From contig JALSIA010000002.1 of the NCBI GenBank assembly GCA_026981865.1, positions 1-35,520 on the forward strand: a stretch of 35,520 nucleotides of DNA. Direction: 5' to 3'. The stretch is from Thermaceae bacterium (GTDB lineage: Bacteria > Deinococcota > Deinococci > Deinococcales > Marinithermaceae). The position numbers and the translations under genes are program-made. Position 1 is the first letter of the stretch. Every line of letters begins with the position of its first letter. Positions 16,549 through 23,921 of this stretch are shown one piece after another. The notes beneath the pieces are model-generated. The model saw nothing but the letters and a program-made list of their open reading frames with translations, did no database searches and was not told the origin of the DNA.

Positions 16549-17673
16549 ATGCGCGCCGAGTGCCGCGAGGCCTCCACCCTGATCCACCCCGATCCCCGGC
16601 ACGTCCTCAGCTTCGACCGCGAGGGGCGGCTCTACACCTTCTACGACGACGGCGTCCTCTACAAGCGCGCCCTCGACAGCACCCTCCACTGGCGCCGGCG
16701 CGCTCCGGGAGGGCCGCGGGAGCGCGGGGTGCTGGACCCGGCGGAGGCGCTGGCGGTCTTCGCCCGGGTGCACGTGCACGCCCGCCGCGCCGCCCGGCTC
16801 CTCGAACCCGGCTGCGCCGCCCGCGTGGAGCGCGAGATCCTTCCCTGGACGCCCGAACGGCTCGCCGCCGAGCGCGCGCGCTTCCAGACCGTCTACCGGC
16901 CCATCGCCATCCTGCCGCCCGACCAGTACTTTTCCATCGTCGTCCAGGCCACCGAGGGCTGCACCTGGAACAAGTGCACCTTCTGCAGCTTTTACCAGGG
17001 CCGCCCCTTCCACGCCAAGACGCCCGAGCAGCTCAGGGCGCACGCCGCGGCGGTGCGCGATTTCCTGGGCCGCCAGCTGCTGCTGCGCCGCGGCGTCTTC
17101 CTGGCCGACGGCAACGCCCTGGCGCTTTCGCGGGCGCGCCTGCTGCCCATCTTCGAGGCGGTGCGCGAGGTCTTTCCAGGGCGCCGGATCTACGGCTTCG
17201 TGGACCTCTACAGCGGCGAGCGGCACGACCCGGCCGACTGGGGCGAGCTGGCGCGGCTGGGGCTCGAGCGCGTCTACGTGGGCATGGAGACCGGCCTCGA
17301 CGAGCTGCTGGCCTTCCTCAACAAGCCGGGCTCGGCCGATGAGCTGGTGGCCTTCGTGCGCGAACTCAAGGGGGCCGGGGTGCGCGTCGGCCTGATCGCG
17401 ATGGTGGGGGTGGGGGGGAGGGGTTACCGCGAGGCCCACGCCCGGGCCACGCTCGCGGCGCTGGCGCGGATGCCGCTCGACCGCGGCGACCTCGTCTACC
17501 TCTCGCCCTTCGTCGAGCACCCCGACTCGGCCTACGCCCGCGAGCGCGCGGCCGCGGGGCTGGAGCCGATGACCCGGGACGAGATCGAAGCCGAGACCGC
17601 ACGCCTCGCCGCCGAGGTGCGCCGCTTGGGCGTGCGCGCGGCCCGCTACGACATTCGCGAGTTCATCTACTGA
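16549..17673 (+). CDS. Radical SAM protein with CX4CX2C cluster motif, function unknown
   Basis: Encodes 374 residues. The 4Fe-4S cysteines are Cys138, Cys143 and Cys146 in EGCTWNKCTFCSFYQ, a CX4CX2C spacing rather than the usual CX3CX2C. An aromatic residue beside the last Cys, a downstream glutamate (VGMETGLDELL, about 243-253) and GVRVGLIAMVGVGG support a radical SAM barrel. The 120-residue N-terminal part opens with HVLSFDREGRLYTFY and is not one I recognise. No substrate can be assigned; a role in anaerobic or tRNA/cofactor chemistry would be a guess. It is expressed divergently from the APH-like kinase and overlaps the convergent membrane protein gene by 7 bases. Confidence 0.8.
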   Translation: MRAECREASTLIHPDPRHVLSFDREGRLYTFYDDGVLYKRALDSTLHWRRRAPGGPRERGVLDPAEALAVFARVHVHARRAARLLEPGCAARVEREILPWTPERLAAERARFQTVYRPIAILPPDQYFSIVVQATEGCTWNKCTFCSFYQGRPFHAKTPEQLRAHAAAVRDFLGRQLLLRRGVFLADGNALALSRARLLPIFEAVREVFPGRRIYGFVDLYSGERHDPADWGELARLGLERVYVGMETGLDELLAFLNKPGSADELVAFVRELKGAGVRVGLIAMVGVGGRGYREAHARATLAALARMPLDRGDLVYLSPFVEHPDSAYARERAAAGLEPMTRDEIEAETARLAAEVRRLGVRAARYDIREFIY

Positions 17674-18728
17674 GCTTCGTCCCGGCCGAAAAGGGTCACG
17701 CCCATGGCTAGGGCGAAGTAGAGCACCACGGCCACGGCGCTGAGGAGCCCGCCCCAAAGCCGCAGCGGCGGCGCGGTCAGGTAGTCGCCCAGGATGCGCG
17801 CGAAGAGCGCTGCGTGCAGCAGCCAAAGGGGCAGGTACATGGCCGGGTGGAAGCGGATCTTGAGGCGCAGCACCGCCGGGAAGATGACCGGGGCGTGGCC
17901 GAAGACCATCGCGAAGGTGAAGCCCACGAAGACCGCGTGCAGGGGGCCGTCGTACCCCGGGCCCGCCGGCGGCAGGCCCGCGAGCAGCATCCAGGCGCCG
18001 CCCACCAGCAGCCAGACGTAGCCGGTGAGCAGGCTCACACCCATGAACTTGTGCACCCCCTCGCGCTTCAGGTTGACCCAGGCGATGTCGAACTTGAGGA
18101 GCCAGACGCCCTGCAGCAGGAAACCCAGCCCCACCCAGCGCTCGGCGTGGAAGACGTTCAGCGCGGCCAGGACCAGCCCCGCAAGGGTGAGCAGCGTCAC
18201 CGCGATGAAGCCGCGGATCGCGGCTGCGGGTTTGGGCACGAAGCGCGAGAGCTCGAGCCGCTCGCCGGCCACGATGAAGACGATGAAGGCCATCCACCAG
18301 AGGCTCGTCACCTGCGGCGGGGCCGAGTACAGCCAGAACACGTCGCCCAGCAGCAGGGCGAGCGCGCCCAGGCCCATGACCAGGGTGAAGTCGGCGGGTT
18401 GCAGCCGGTAAATGTAGACGGCCACGGCGACGTAGAAGGCCGCGCCGGCGGTGAGCACGAGCTGCACCCAGCGCAGGTCCAGCCCCGCGAGGAAGCCCAG
18501 CCCGCCCAGCGCCATCAACACCGGGCCCACGTAGGTCCAGGCTTTGTTCAGCCCCACGGCGCGCTCGAGCGCGATCAGCGTTCCGAAGAAGGCGGCGACC
18601 ATCAGAGGGCCGTGCTGCCCGGCCAGCCCGGCCGCGGGCAGCGCCCAGCCGAGCCGCACCACACCGGCCCAGAGGCCGGTTACCATCAGCACCACCGATG
18701 CCACCAGCAGACCCACACGCAGGAACAT
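17667..18728 (-). CDS. Multi-pass membrane protein, NnrS-like
   Basis: Encodes 353 residues that are nearly all hydrophobic, with about 10-12 helices. Conserved-looking features are GQHGPLMVAAFFGTLIALERA (about 37-57), VAGERLELSRF (about 149-159), REGVHKFMGVSLLTGYVW and GHAPVIFPAVLRLKIRFHP. The histidines in helices recall NnrS-type proteins linked to nitrogen oxide metabolism, but assignment is by pattern only. The frame continues upstream into the dsRNA-binding gene; ATG 18728 is chosen because it lies 8 bases after that gene's stop and gives a membrane N-terminus. It overlaps the radical SAM gene tail by 7 bases. Confidence 0.55.
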   Translation of the reverse strand: MFLRVGLLVASVVLMVTGLWAGVVRLGWALPAAGLAGQHGPLMVAAFFGTLIALERAVGLNKAWTYVGPVLMALGGLGFLAGLDLRWVQLVLTAGAAFYVAVAVYIYRLQPADFTLVMGLGALALLLGDVFWLYSAPPQVTSLWWMAFIVFIVAGERLELSRFVPKPAAAIRGFIAVTLLTLAGLVLAALNVFHAERWVGLGFLLQGVWLLKFDIAWVNLKREGVHKFMGVSLLTGYVWLLVGGAWMLLAGLPPAGPGYDGPLHAVFVGFTFAMVFGHAPVIFPAVLRLKIRFHPAMYLPLWLLHAALFARILGDYLTAPPLRLWGGLLSAVAVVLYFALAMGVTLFGRDEAQ

Positions 18729-18736
18729 GACCCGGT

Positions 18737-19231
18737 CTACCTCGCTTCCTGGCCCAGCTCCTCGAGCAGGGCCTTGTAAACGTCGCCGGCGAAACGCGCC
18801 AGCTCTTCGCGCACGTCGCGCCCCTTGAGCGCCTGCGGCAGCCGGGCGTCGGCGATGCGCAACGCTTCGGCCAGCACCTCGGGGTAGACGGGCCAGCCGC
18901 CGCCGGCTTCGGAGGGCGCCGGGGCTTCGGTTTCCACCGGGCCCCGTTCGCCCTCTCCACTGGCGGCACGGGGCTTGCGCCGGCGCTTCCGGCTCTTCGT
19001 CTGGGGTTCGCCGTGGGTGCGCCGCAAAAGCTCGAGCGCCAGCTCCGCGGCCACCTTTTCCGCCTCGCGCTTGCTGCACCCCTGGCCGGTGGCGAGCAGC
19101 TCACCGTTCAGCGAGACGTCGCTGATGAAGAGGGGGTCGTCTTCGGTGCCGGTGCCCCGGGTCTCGAACTTGGGCAGCGGCAGGTTCTTGCTCTGGCAGT
19201 AGGCGTTCAAGGCGGATTTGGGATGCGTCAC
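18737..19231 (-). CDS. Stand-alone double-stranded RNA-binding domain protein
   Basis: Encodes 164 residues from GTG 19231. Residues about 3-70 match the dsRNA-binding fold: HPKSALNAYCQSKNLPLP (helix 1), PLFISDVSLNGELLATGQG (strands) and GCSKREAEKVAAELALELL (basic helix 2 N-terminus and A-rich helix). In most bacteria this fold is found only at the C-terminus of RNase III; here no nuclease domain is attached. A basic, disordered linker (TKSRKRRRKPR, about 79-89) leads to a helical C-terminal domain of about 55 residues that I do not recognise. GAGG at 7 bases supports GTG 19231 over the frame-open 19294. It is followed by the NnrS-like gene after 8 bases. Confidence 0.8.
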   Translation of the reverse strand: MTHPKSALNAYCQSKNLPLPKFETRGTGTEDDPLFISDVSLNGELLATGQGCSKREAEKVAAELALELLRRTHGEPQTKSRKRRRKPRAASGEGERGPVETEAPAPSEAGGGWPVYPEVLAEALRIADARLPQALKGRDVREELARFAGDVYKALLEELGQEAR

Positions 19232-19280
19232 GGTGAACCTCGTTGGCGTGGAGTTTCCGCCACCTCGGGCGGCCGAGGGT

Positions 19281-19319
19281 ATTCTAGCACGCACGTGCGG
19301 GGGCGTTTCGTTTTACAAT
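19281..19319. promoter_or_regulatory. Divergent promoters with central CGCACGTGCG palindrome
   Basis: The minus-strand TAGAAT (19281-19286) suits the dsRNA-binding gene, giving a leader of about 44 bases that contains a small CCGCC/GGCGG hairpin. The plus-strand TACAAT (19314-19319) suits the response regulator, 7 bases before its ATG. The perfect 10-bp palindrome CGCACGTGCG (19290-19299) sits between them and is an operator candidate. Confidence 0.5.
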
Positions 19320-19326
19320 GAACGGG

Positions 19327-19977
19327 ATGATTCGAATCCTGATAGCCGACGACCACTCCCTCTTCCGCCAGGGCTTGCGTTCGCTGCTCGAGGCCGAGGG
19401 GGACCTGCGGGTGATCGGCGAAGCCGCGAGCGGGCGCGAAGCCCTCAGGGCCGCGCTCGAGACCCGACCCGACATCGTGCTCATGGACATTCAGATGCCC
19501 GGGCTCGACGGCGTGGAGGCCACCAAGGAGATCCTCAAGGAGTTCCCCGAGGCCAAAGTGATCATGCTCACCATGTACCGCCAGGACGCCTACGTCTTCG
19601 AGGCGGTCAAGGCGGGCGCGCGCGGCTACCTGCTCAAGGACGTGGACGCCGAGGCCCTGGTCGACGCGGTGCGCCGCGTCAACGAGGGCGAGGTGCTGCT
19701 CGACGCCGAGCTCGCCGAGCAGATCATCCACGACTTCCGGGCCAAGCGCGACGTGCTGCCCCAGGCCCACCACGCCGACCTCACCGACCGCGAGGTGCAG
19801 ATCCTGCGCCTTCTGGCCCAGGGGGCGACGAACCAGGAGATCGCCGACGAGCTCGGCATCTCGGAGAAGACGGTGCGCAACCGGCTCTCCGAGATCTTCT
19901 CGAAGCTGCACCTCAACAACCGCACCCAGGCTGCGCTGTACGCGATCCGCGAGGGCCTGGCCGACATCGAGGAATGA
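19327..19977 (+). CDS. NarL/FixJ-family response regulator (orphan)
   Basis: Encodes 216 residues. The receiver domain has the acidic pair Asp8-Asp9, phospho-acceptor Asp54 in VLMDIQMPG, the Thr in IMLTMYRQ and the Lys in GYLLKDVD. A LuxR-type helix-turn-helix follows (about 150-210: [23 protein letters not shown] and [14 protein letters not shown]). It would bind DNA after phosphorylation. An ATG at 19318 lies inside the -10 box TACAAT, so the next in-frame ATG, 19327, is taken as the start; it is 7 bases from the box and leaderless. No histidine kinase is adjacent. The stop overlaps the next gene's ATG by 4 bases. Confidence 0.93.
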   Translation: MIRILIADDHSLFRQGLRSLLEAEGDLRVIGEAASGREALRAALETRPDIVLMDIQMPGLDGVEATKEILKEFPEAKVIMLTMYRQDAYVFEAVKAGARGYLLKDVDAEALVDAVRRVNEGEVLLDAELAEQIIHDFRAKRDVLPQAHHADLTDREVQILRLLAQGATNQEIADELGISEKTVRNRLSEIFSKLHLNNRTQAALYAIREGLADIEE

Positions 19978-20987
19978 CCCCCCAGGACTTCCTGCGCCGC
20001 TTCGGGGCGGTGGCCGGCGACGAGGCCAGGGCCGACTTCCTGGCCGAGTTTTTTTCCGACCGGGGCGAGCGCCCGATCCGTGACGAAGAGGGGAACCTCT
20101 GGGTGGGGGAGGGGCCCGTCGCCTTCGCCGCCCACATCGACACGGTGCTCACCCCGCGGCCGCTTACCCTCGAGTCCGAGCGCTGGTGGGGGCCGGCCGT
20201 GGGGGACAACTCCAGCGGCGTCGCCGTGCTGGCCACCGCCTGGTCGCGCGTCCCCGAGGGGGCGACGCTGGTCTTCACCGTGGGCGAGGAAGGCCTCGGC
20301 AACCTGCGCGGCGCCCGCGCCTTCGTGCGAGCCCGCCGCCCCGAGGTTTTCGTAGCCGTGGACGGCTACCTGGGCAACCTGGTCACCCGCGCCCTCGGCT
20401 CGGTGCGTTTCGAGGTGCGCTTCAGCGGTCCGGGCGGGCATTCCTGGGGCGACCGCAGCGCGCCCAACCCCGCCTGGGCGCTGGGGCGGCTGATCCGCGC
20501 GGTGCAGGCGCTGCCCTGTTGCGAGCGTTCCAGCCGCAGCGTGGCGCGGATCTGGGGCGGGGAGGCCATCAACGCCATTCCCCGCGAGGTCGGGCTGGCG
20601 CTGGACGTGCGCGCGACCGAAGAAGGACCGCTCGCCGAAGCAGAACGCGAGGTGCGCACCCGAGCCATGGAGGCGGCCCAGCTCGAGCGGGTCCAGGCCG
20701 AGATCGCCCTTTTGGGCCGCAGACCGGCGGGCTCGACGGCCACCGAGGCCCTGCGCGACTGCGCGCTGCAGGCGGCCGCGGGCACCGGCGTCGCCGCCGA
20801 GGAGGGCGTGGGTTCGACCGACATGGCCGCGGCGGTCGAGGCAGGCATACCGGCGATCACGCTCGGGGTCTACCGCGGCGGCGGCGCCCACACCGAGGCC
20901 GAGTGGGTGGACCCGGCCTCGCTGGACCTGGGCGCCGCCTGGTTGCGCGCCTTTTGGAGGTGTCTGCGTGGAAGCGCTGCTGCGTAA
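19974..20987 (+). CDS. M20-family metallopeptidase/amidohydrolase
   Basis: Encodes 337 residues with the di-metal site of M20 enzymes: AAHIDTV (about 53-59), [12 protein letters not shown] (bridging Asp, about 75-86), [12 protein letters not shown] (general-base Glu pair) and VDGYLGN. The dimerisation-domain motif GPGGHSWGD follows, and the last metal ligand is His in GGAHTEAEW. It resembles the PepT/carboxypeptidase-like branch; LysK/ArgE-type deacylases are alternatives, but their GRGxxDxKG motif is missing. ATG 19974 overlaps the response regulator stop (ATGA), an unusual coupling. It overlaps the next small gene by 20 bases. Confidence 0.85.
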   Translation: MTPQDFLRRFGAVAGDEARADFLAEFFSDRGERPIRDEEGNLWVGEGPVAFAAHIDTVLTPRPLTLESERWWGPAVGDNSSGVAVLATAWSRVPEGATLVFTVGEEGLGNLRGARAFVRARRPEVFVAVDGYLGNLVTRALGSVRFEVRFSGPGGHSWGDRSAPNPAWALGRLIRAVQALPCCERSSRSVARIWGGEAINAIPREVGLALDVRATEEGPLAEAEREVRTRAMEAAQLERVQAEIALLGRRPAGSTATEALRDCALQAAAGTGVAAEEGVGSTDMAAAVEAGIPAITLGVYRGGGAHTEAEWVDPASLDLGAAWLRAFWRCLRGSAAA

Positions 20988-21264
20988 GCTTCAGGAAGAC
21001 GGCGTCTACTACGTTGCCCAGACGGGCGACGCCGAGGGTGTGAGCTACGCCACCGTCGAGCTGGACGGCGAGCTCTTCATGTACGCTTTTTCCAGTGCGG
21101 AGGCGGCGCGGCCCCTCGCCGAGGCCGTGGGCGGGCGGGTGCACTGGCACCCGGTGCTGGCGGAGGTCTTCGAGGCCTTTCCCGAAGAGCTTGCGGGGCT
21201 CGTGGTGGACGTGGACCTGGAAACCGGCGAAGGCTGGCTGCTGCGACCGGACGAGGTGTCCTGA
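20968..21264 (+). CDS. Small protein, SseB N-terminal domain-like
   Basis: Encodes 98 acidic residues with no signal peptide or membrane segment. The pattern VELDGELFMYAFSSAEAARPLAEAVGG, followed by a middle section ending in GLVVDVDLETGEGWLL, resembles the SseB-like N-terminal domain, which has a strand-turn-FTS-helix start and a hydrophobic strand near the end. Similarity is by eye only. GTG 20968 is chosen because GGAGGTG precedes it. It overlaps the M20 gene by 20 bases and so is probably in the same operon. Function unknown. Confidence 0.6.
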   Translation: MEALLRKLQEDGVYYVAQTGDAEGVSYATVELDGELFMYAFSSAEAARPLAEAVGGRVHWHPVLAEVFEAFPEELAGLVVDVDLETGEGWLLRPDEVS

Positions 21265-21278
21265 CGCGCGGCTTGTGG

Positions 21279-21284
21279 TAGGTT
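21279..21284 (+). promoter_or_regulatory. -10 box upstream of the HgdB-like gene
   Basis: TAGGTT in a GTGGTAGGTTGGGGG context, 9 bases before ATG 21294. It matches the recurring leaderless promoter pattern seen before the MFS, cyclase and upp genes. Confidence 0.5.
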
Positions 21285-21293
21285 GGGGGTTCG

Positions 21294-22139
21294 ATGCGCC
21301 TAGGATTGGTCGACACCTGGATGAGCGAGCGGTACCTGCCCTTCTGGCGGGCCTACCTGCGCGAGCTGGGCGCCGAGTTGCTCGAGCCGCGGCTGCCGGT
21401 CAGCGAGGCGCTGGCGCGGCTCGAGGAGCCCTGGCCCCGTCCCGCACGGCTGCTGGCGGCGCGCGTGCTGGAGCTGAAAGCCCGCGGCGCCGAGGCGGTC
21501 CTCGTGCCCGAGGCGGCGGGGGAGAGCCCCAGGGGCACCGGAACCTGCCCCTGGGCGGTGGACCCGGCGAGCATGCTCGAGCGCGTTCTTCCCGGCCTCC
21601 CGCCGCTGGTGCGGGTACCCCCCGAACTTTCCGAGCGGGTGCTGGGTCTGGCGGCGCGCATCGGCCAGGAGCTGGTGCAGAACCCCCAGGAGGTCCGCCG
21701 CGCCCTCGACCGCACCCGGCAGCTGCTGAAACCCTACAAGCCCCCCGCCATGCCCCGCGGTGCGCGTCTGCTGGGCCTGGCGGCGATGCCCTACCTGCTC
21801 GGCGACGAGCGCCTCTACCCCGAGGTGCAGCAGGCCGCCGAGGCCGCGGGCTGGACGACCGCCCGGCCCGACGCGAGCCCCGAGCGGCTGCGCGAGGAGG
21901 GCGGGCGCACGGGGCTCAACATCGATCTACCCACCGACCTGGAGTTCGCCGGAGCGGCGCACTACCTGGGCCGGCTCGGCCGCGTGGGCGGGTTGCTGCT
22001 CGTCGTCTGCGACCACTGCCCGCCCGAGGAACGGCTGGCGCGCAGGCTCGCCGCGGCCGCGCCGGGGCCCGTGGCCGTGCACGTCCTCGGCGAGGACCCG
22101 CAGGCGGCGCTCGAGCGCATCCAGAAAGCCGCCGGCTAG
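21294..22139 (+). CDS. Protein resembling the 2-hydroxyacyl-CoA dehydratase component family (COG3580/DUF2229-like)
   Basis: Encodes 281 soluble residues. The N-terminus RLGLVDTWMSERYLPFWRAY followed by LRELGAELLEPRLPVSEA resembles COG3580/DUF2229 proteins, relatives of the D component of 2-hydroxyacyl-CoA dehydratases, where a parallel start is followed by cysteine cluster ligands. A second Rossmann-like section begins at LLGLAAMPYLLGDERLYPEV (about 160-179). The protein is short, and only two cysteines in plausible places are visible (GTCPWAVD near 83-90 and CDHCPPEE near 240-247), so cluster binding is doubtful. It may instead be a non-catalytic relative. The assignment is tentative. Confidence 0.4.
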   Translation: MRLGLVDTWMSERYLPFWRAYLRELGAELLEPRLPVSEALARLEEPWPRPARLLAARVLELKARGAEAVLVPEAAGESPRGTGTCPWAVDPASMLERVLPGLPPLVRVPPELSERVLGLAARIGQELVQNPQEVRRALDRTRQLLKPYKPPAMPRGARLLGLAAMPYLLGDERLYPEVQQAAEAAGWTTARPDASPERLREEGGRTGLNIDLPTDLEFAGAAHYLGRLGRVGGLLLVVCDHCPPEERLARRLAAAAPGPVAVHVLGEDPQAALERIQKAAG

Positions 22140-22159
22140 TCCGAAGCGGGGAAGGGGCG

Positions 22160-22192
22160 TAGAATGGCGGACGTGAAAACTGACCGGTCAGT
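22160..22192 (+). promoter_or_regulatory. Promoter and TetR-type operator at the start of the ABC exporter operon
   Basis: TAGAAT (22160-22165) is a strong -10 box. ACTGACCGGTCAGT (22179-22192) is a perfect 14-bp palindrome just downstream, inside the first codons of tmrB. It shares the ten bases CCGGTCAGTA with the palindrome at the MFS gene. A bound repressor would block polymerase just after the start site. Confidence 0.55.
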
Positions 22193-23921
22193 ACTCTCGT
22201 TCGTGCGCGGCATCCTGCCCTTCGCGCGCCCCTACCTCTGGAAGTACGCGGTCGGTCTCAGCTTCGGTCTGCTCGTGCAGTTCGGCGTCATCCTGGGTCC
22301 CTACTTCATTCGTAAGGCCATCGACGCCATCGGTTCCGGCGACGGCGGCTACGTCTACTGGGCCGCGGGCCTGATCGGCCTCTGGGGCGTGATCGCCGTG
22401 CTCAGCTGGGCGCAGCGCCGCCTCAGCGTCGTGGCCAGCCGCGAGATCGAGTATGAGATCCGCAGGGCGCTGTTTCACAAGCTGATCCACCTCGACTTCT
22501 ACTTCCACGCCCGCGAGCGCGTTGGGGACCTGATGAACAAGCTGAACACCGACCTGAACGCGGTGCGCGAGTTCCTGGGTCCCGGCCTCAACATGGGCTG
22601 GCGCATCGCCTGGTTTCTGGTCATGGCCGCGGTGGCCATGTTCCTGGTCAACGCCACCCTCGCCGCCTGGATGCTCGTGGCGGTGCCGCCGGTCTTCTTC
22701 GTGATGCGCTACCTGCTCTCGCTCATTCACCGACGCTACCGGGCGGCCCAGGAGGTCTTCGACAAGATCAGCACCTTCGCCCAGGAGAACTTCTCGGGGA
22801 TCCGCGTGGTCAAGGGCTTCGCGATCGAGGACCGGGAGACCGCGCGCTTCCAGGAGCTGAACCGGCAGTACATCGCCCGCAGCCTGGCGCTCGCGCGCGT
22901 GGAGGGGCCGCTGCACGCGATGATGAGCCTGCTCATGGGGGCGGCGGCGGTGCTCGTCCTCTGGCTCGGCGGCGGGATGGTCGTACGCGAGCAGATGACG
23001 CTGGGCGAGTTCGTGCAGTTCAACACCTACCTGCTGCAGCTCTCCTGGCCGATGCTGGGCCTCGGCTGGGTGATGGGGCTGTGGCAGCGGGGCCTGACCA
23101 GCTGGGTGCGCCTGGACGAGCTCTTCCAGGCCGTGCCCCGGATCGCCGACGGCCCACAGACCGACTTCGGCATCCGCAGCTACGCGCCCGAGGTCCGTTT
23201 CGAGGACGTCCACCTCGAGCTGGGCGGGCGCGAGGTGCTCTCGGGCCTCACCCTCACGATTCCTGCGGGGCGTACGCTGGGCGTCACCGGACGTACGGGC
23301 AGCGGCAAGACGATGCTCGCGCGCCTGATCCCCCGCATCCTCGAGCCCACCCGCGGCCGCGTCCTCGTCGGTGGTCACCCGATCGAACGCGTCCCCCTGG
23401 CGGTGCTGCGCGGGCAGATGGCCGGGGTGCAGCAGGAGCCCTTCCTCTTCTCTGAAACCATCGCCGAGAACATCGCCTTCGGGCTTCCCGAGCTGGACAT
23501 GGAACGGGTCGTCTGGGCCGCCAAGCTGGCGGGCGTGCACGACGACATCATGGCCTTCCCAGACGGTTACCATACGCTGTTGGGGGAGCGCGGCGTCACC
23601 CTCTCGGGCGGCCAACGCCAGCGCGTGGCGCTGGCGCGGGCGCTGGCCAAGAAGCCCGACATTCTCATCCTCGACGACGCCATGAGTGCGGTCGACACCG
23701 AAACCGAGGCGCGCATTCTCCAGGGCCTGCGCGAGGTGCTGGGGCGGCAGACCACGGTGCTCATCAGCCACCGCGTCTCCACCCTGGCGCACGCCGACTG
23801 GATCGTGGTGCTCGAGGACGGCCGCATCGTCGAGGAGGGCACCCACGAGCAGCTCCTCGCCGCCGGGGGGCACTACGCCGAGCTTGAGCGGATGCAGCGG
23901 CTGGAAGCGGAGGTGGGCTAG
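22164..23921 (+). CDS. tmrB: Heterodimeric ABC exporter subunit with degenerate ATP site (TmrB-like)
   Basis: Encodes up to 585 residues: a six-helix transmembrane domain (about 25-320), then an ATPase domain. Walker A is GRTGSGKT (376-383), the signature LSGGQ (480-484) is canonical, and Walker B is LILDD (501-505) with Asp505 where the catalytic Glu should be; the switch His is 536. This asymmetry matches TmrB of Thermus TmrAB, a multidrug and peptide exporter related to TAP. The start is uncertain: ATG 22164 lies inside the -10 box, although GAAGGGG precedes it; GTG 22173, 7 bases after the box, fits leaderless expression better. It overlaps tmrA by one base. Confidence 0.92.
   Translation: MADVKTDRSVLSFVRGILPFARPYLWKYAVGLSFGLLVQFGVILGPYFIRKAIDAIGSGDGGYVYWAAGLIGLWGVIAVLSWAQRRLSVVASREIEYEIRRALFHKLIHLDFYFHARERVGDLMNKLNTDLNAVREFLGPGLNMGWRIAWFLVMAAVAMFLVNATLAAWMLVAVPPVFFVMRYLLSLIHRRYRAAQEVFDKISTFAQENFSGIRVVKGFAIEDRETARFQELNRQYIARSLALARVEGPLHAMMSLLMGAAAVLVLWLGGGMVVREQMTLGEFVQFNTYLLQLSWPMLGLGWVMGLWQRGLTSWVRLDELFQAVPRIADGPQTDFGIRSYAPEVRFEDVHLELGGREVLSGLTLTIPAGRTLGVTGRTGSGKTMLARLIPRILEPTRGRVLVGGHPIERVPLAVLRGQMAGVQQEPFLFSETIAENIAFGLPELDMERVVWAAKLAGVHDDIMAFPDGYHTLLGERGVTLSGGQRQRVALARALAKKPDILILDDAMSAVDTETEARILQGLREVLGRQTTVLISHRVSTLAHADWIVVLEDGRIVEEGTHEQLLAAGGHYAELERMQRLEAEVG

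Noticed and set aside
19318-19320. ATG 19318 as start of the response regulator.
   Set aside because: It lies inside the -10 box TACAAT. ATG 19327 is 7 bases from the box and gives the standard receiver-domain N-terminus.
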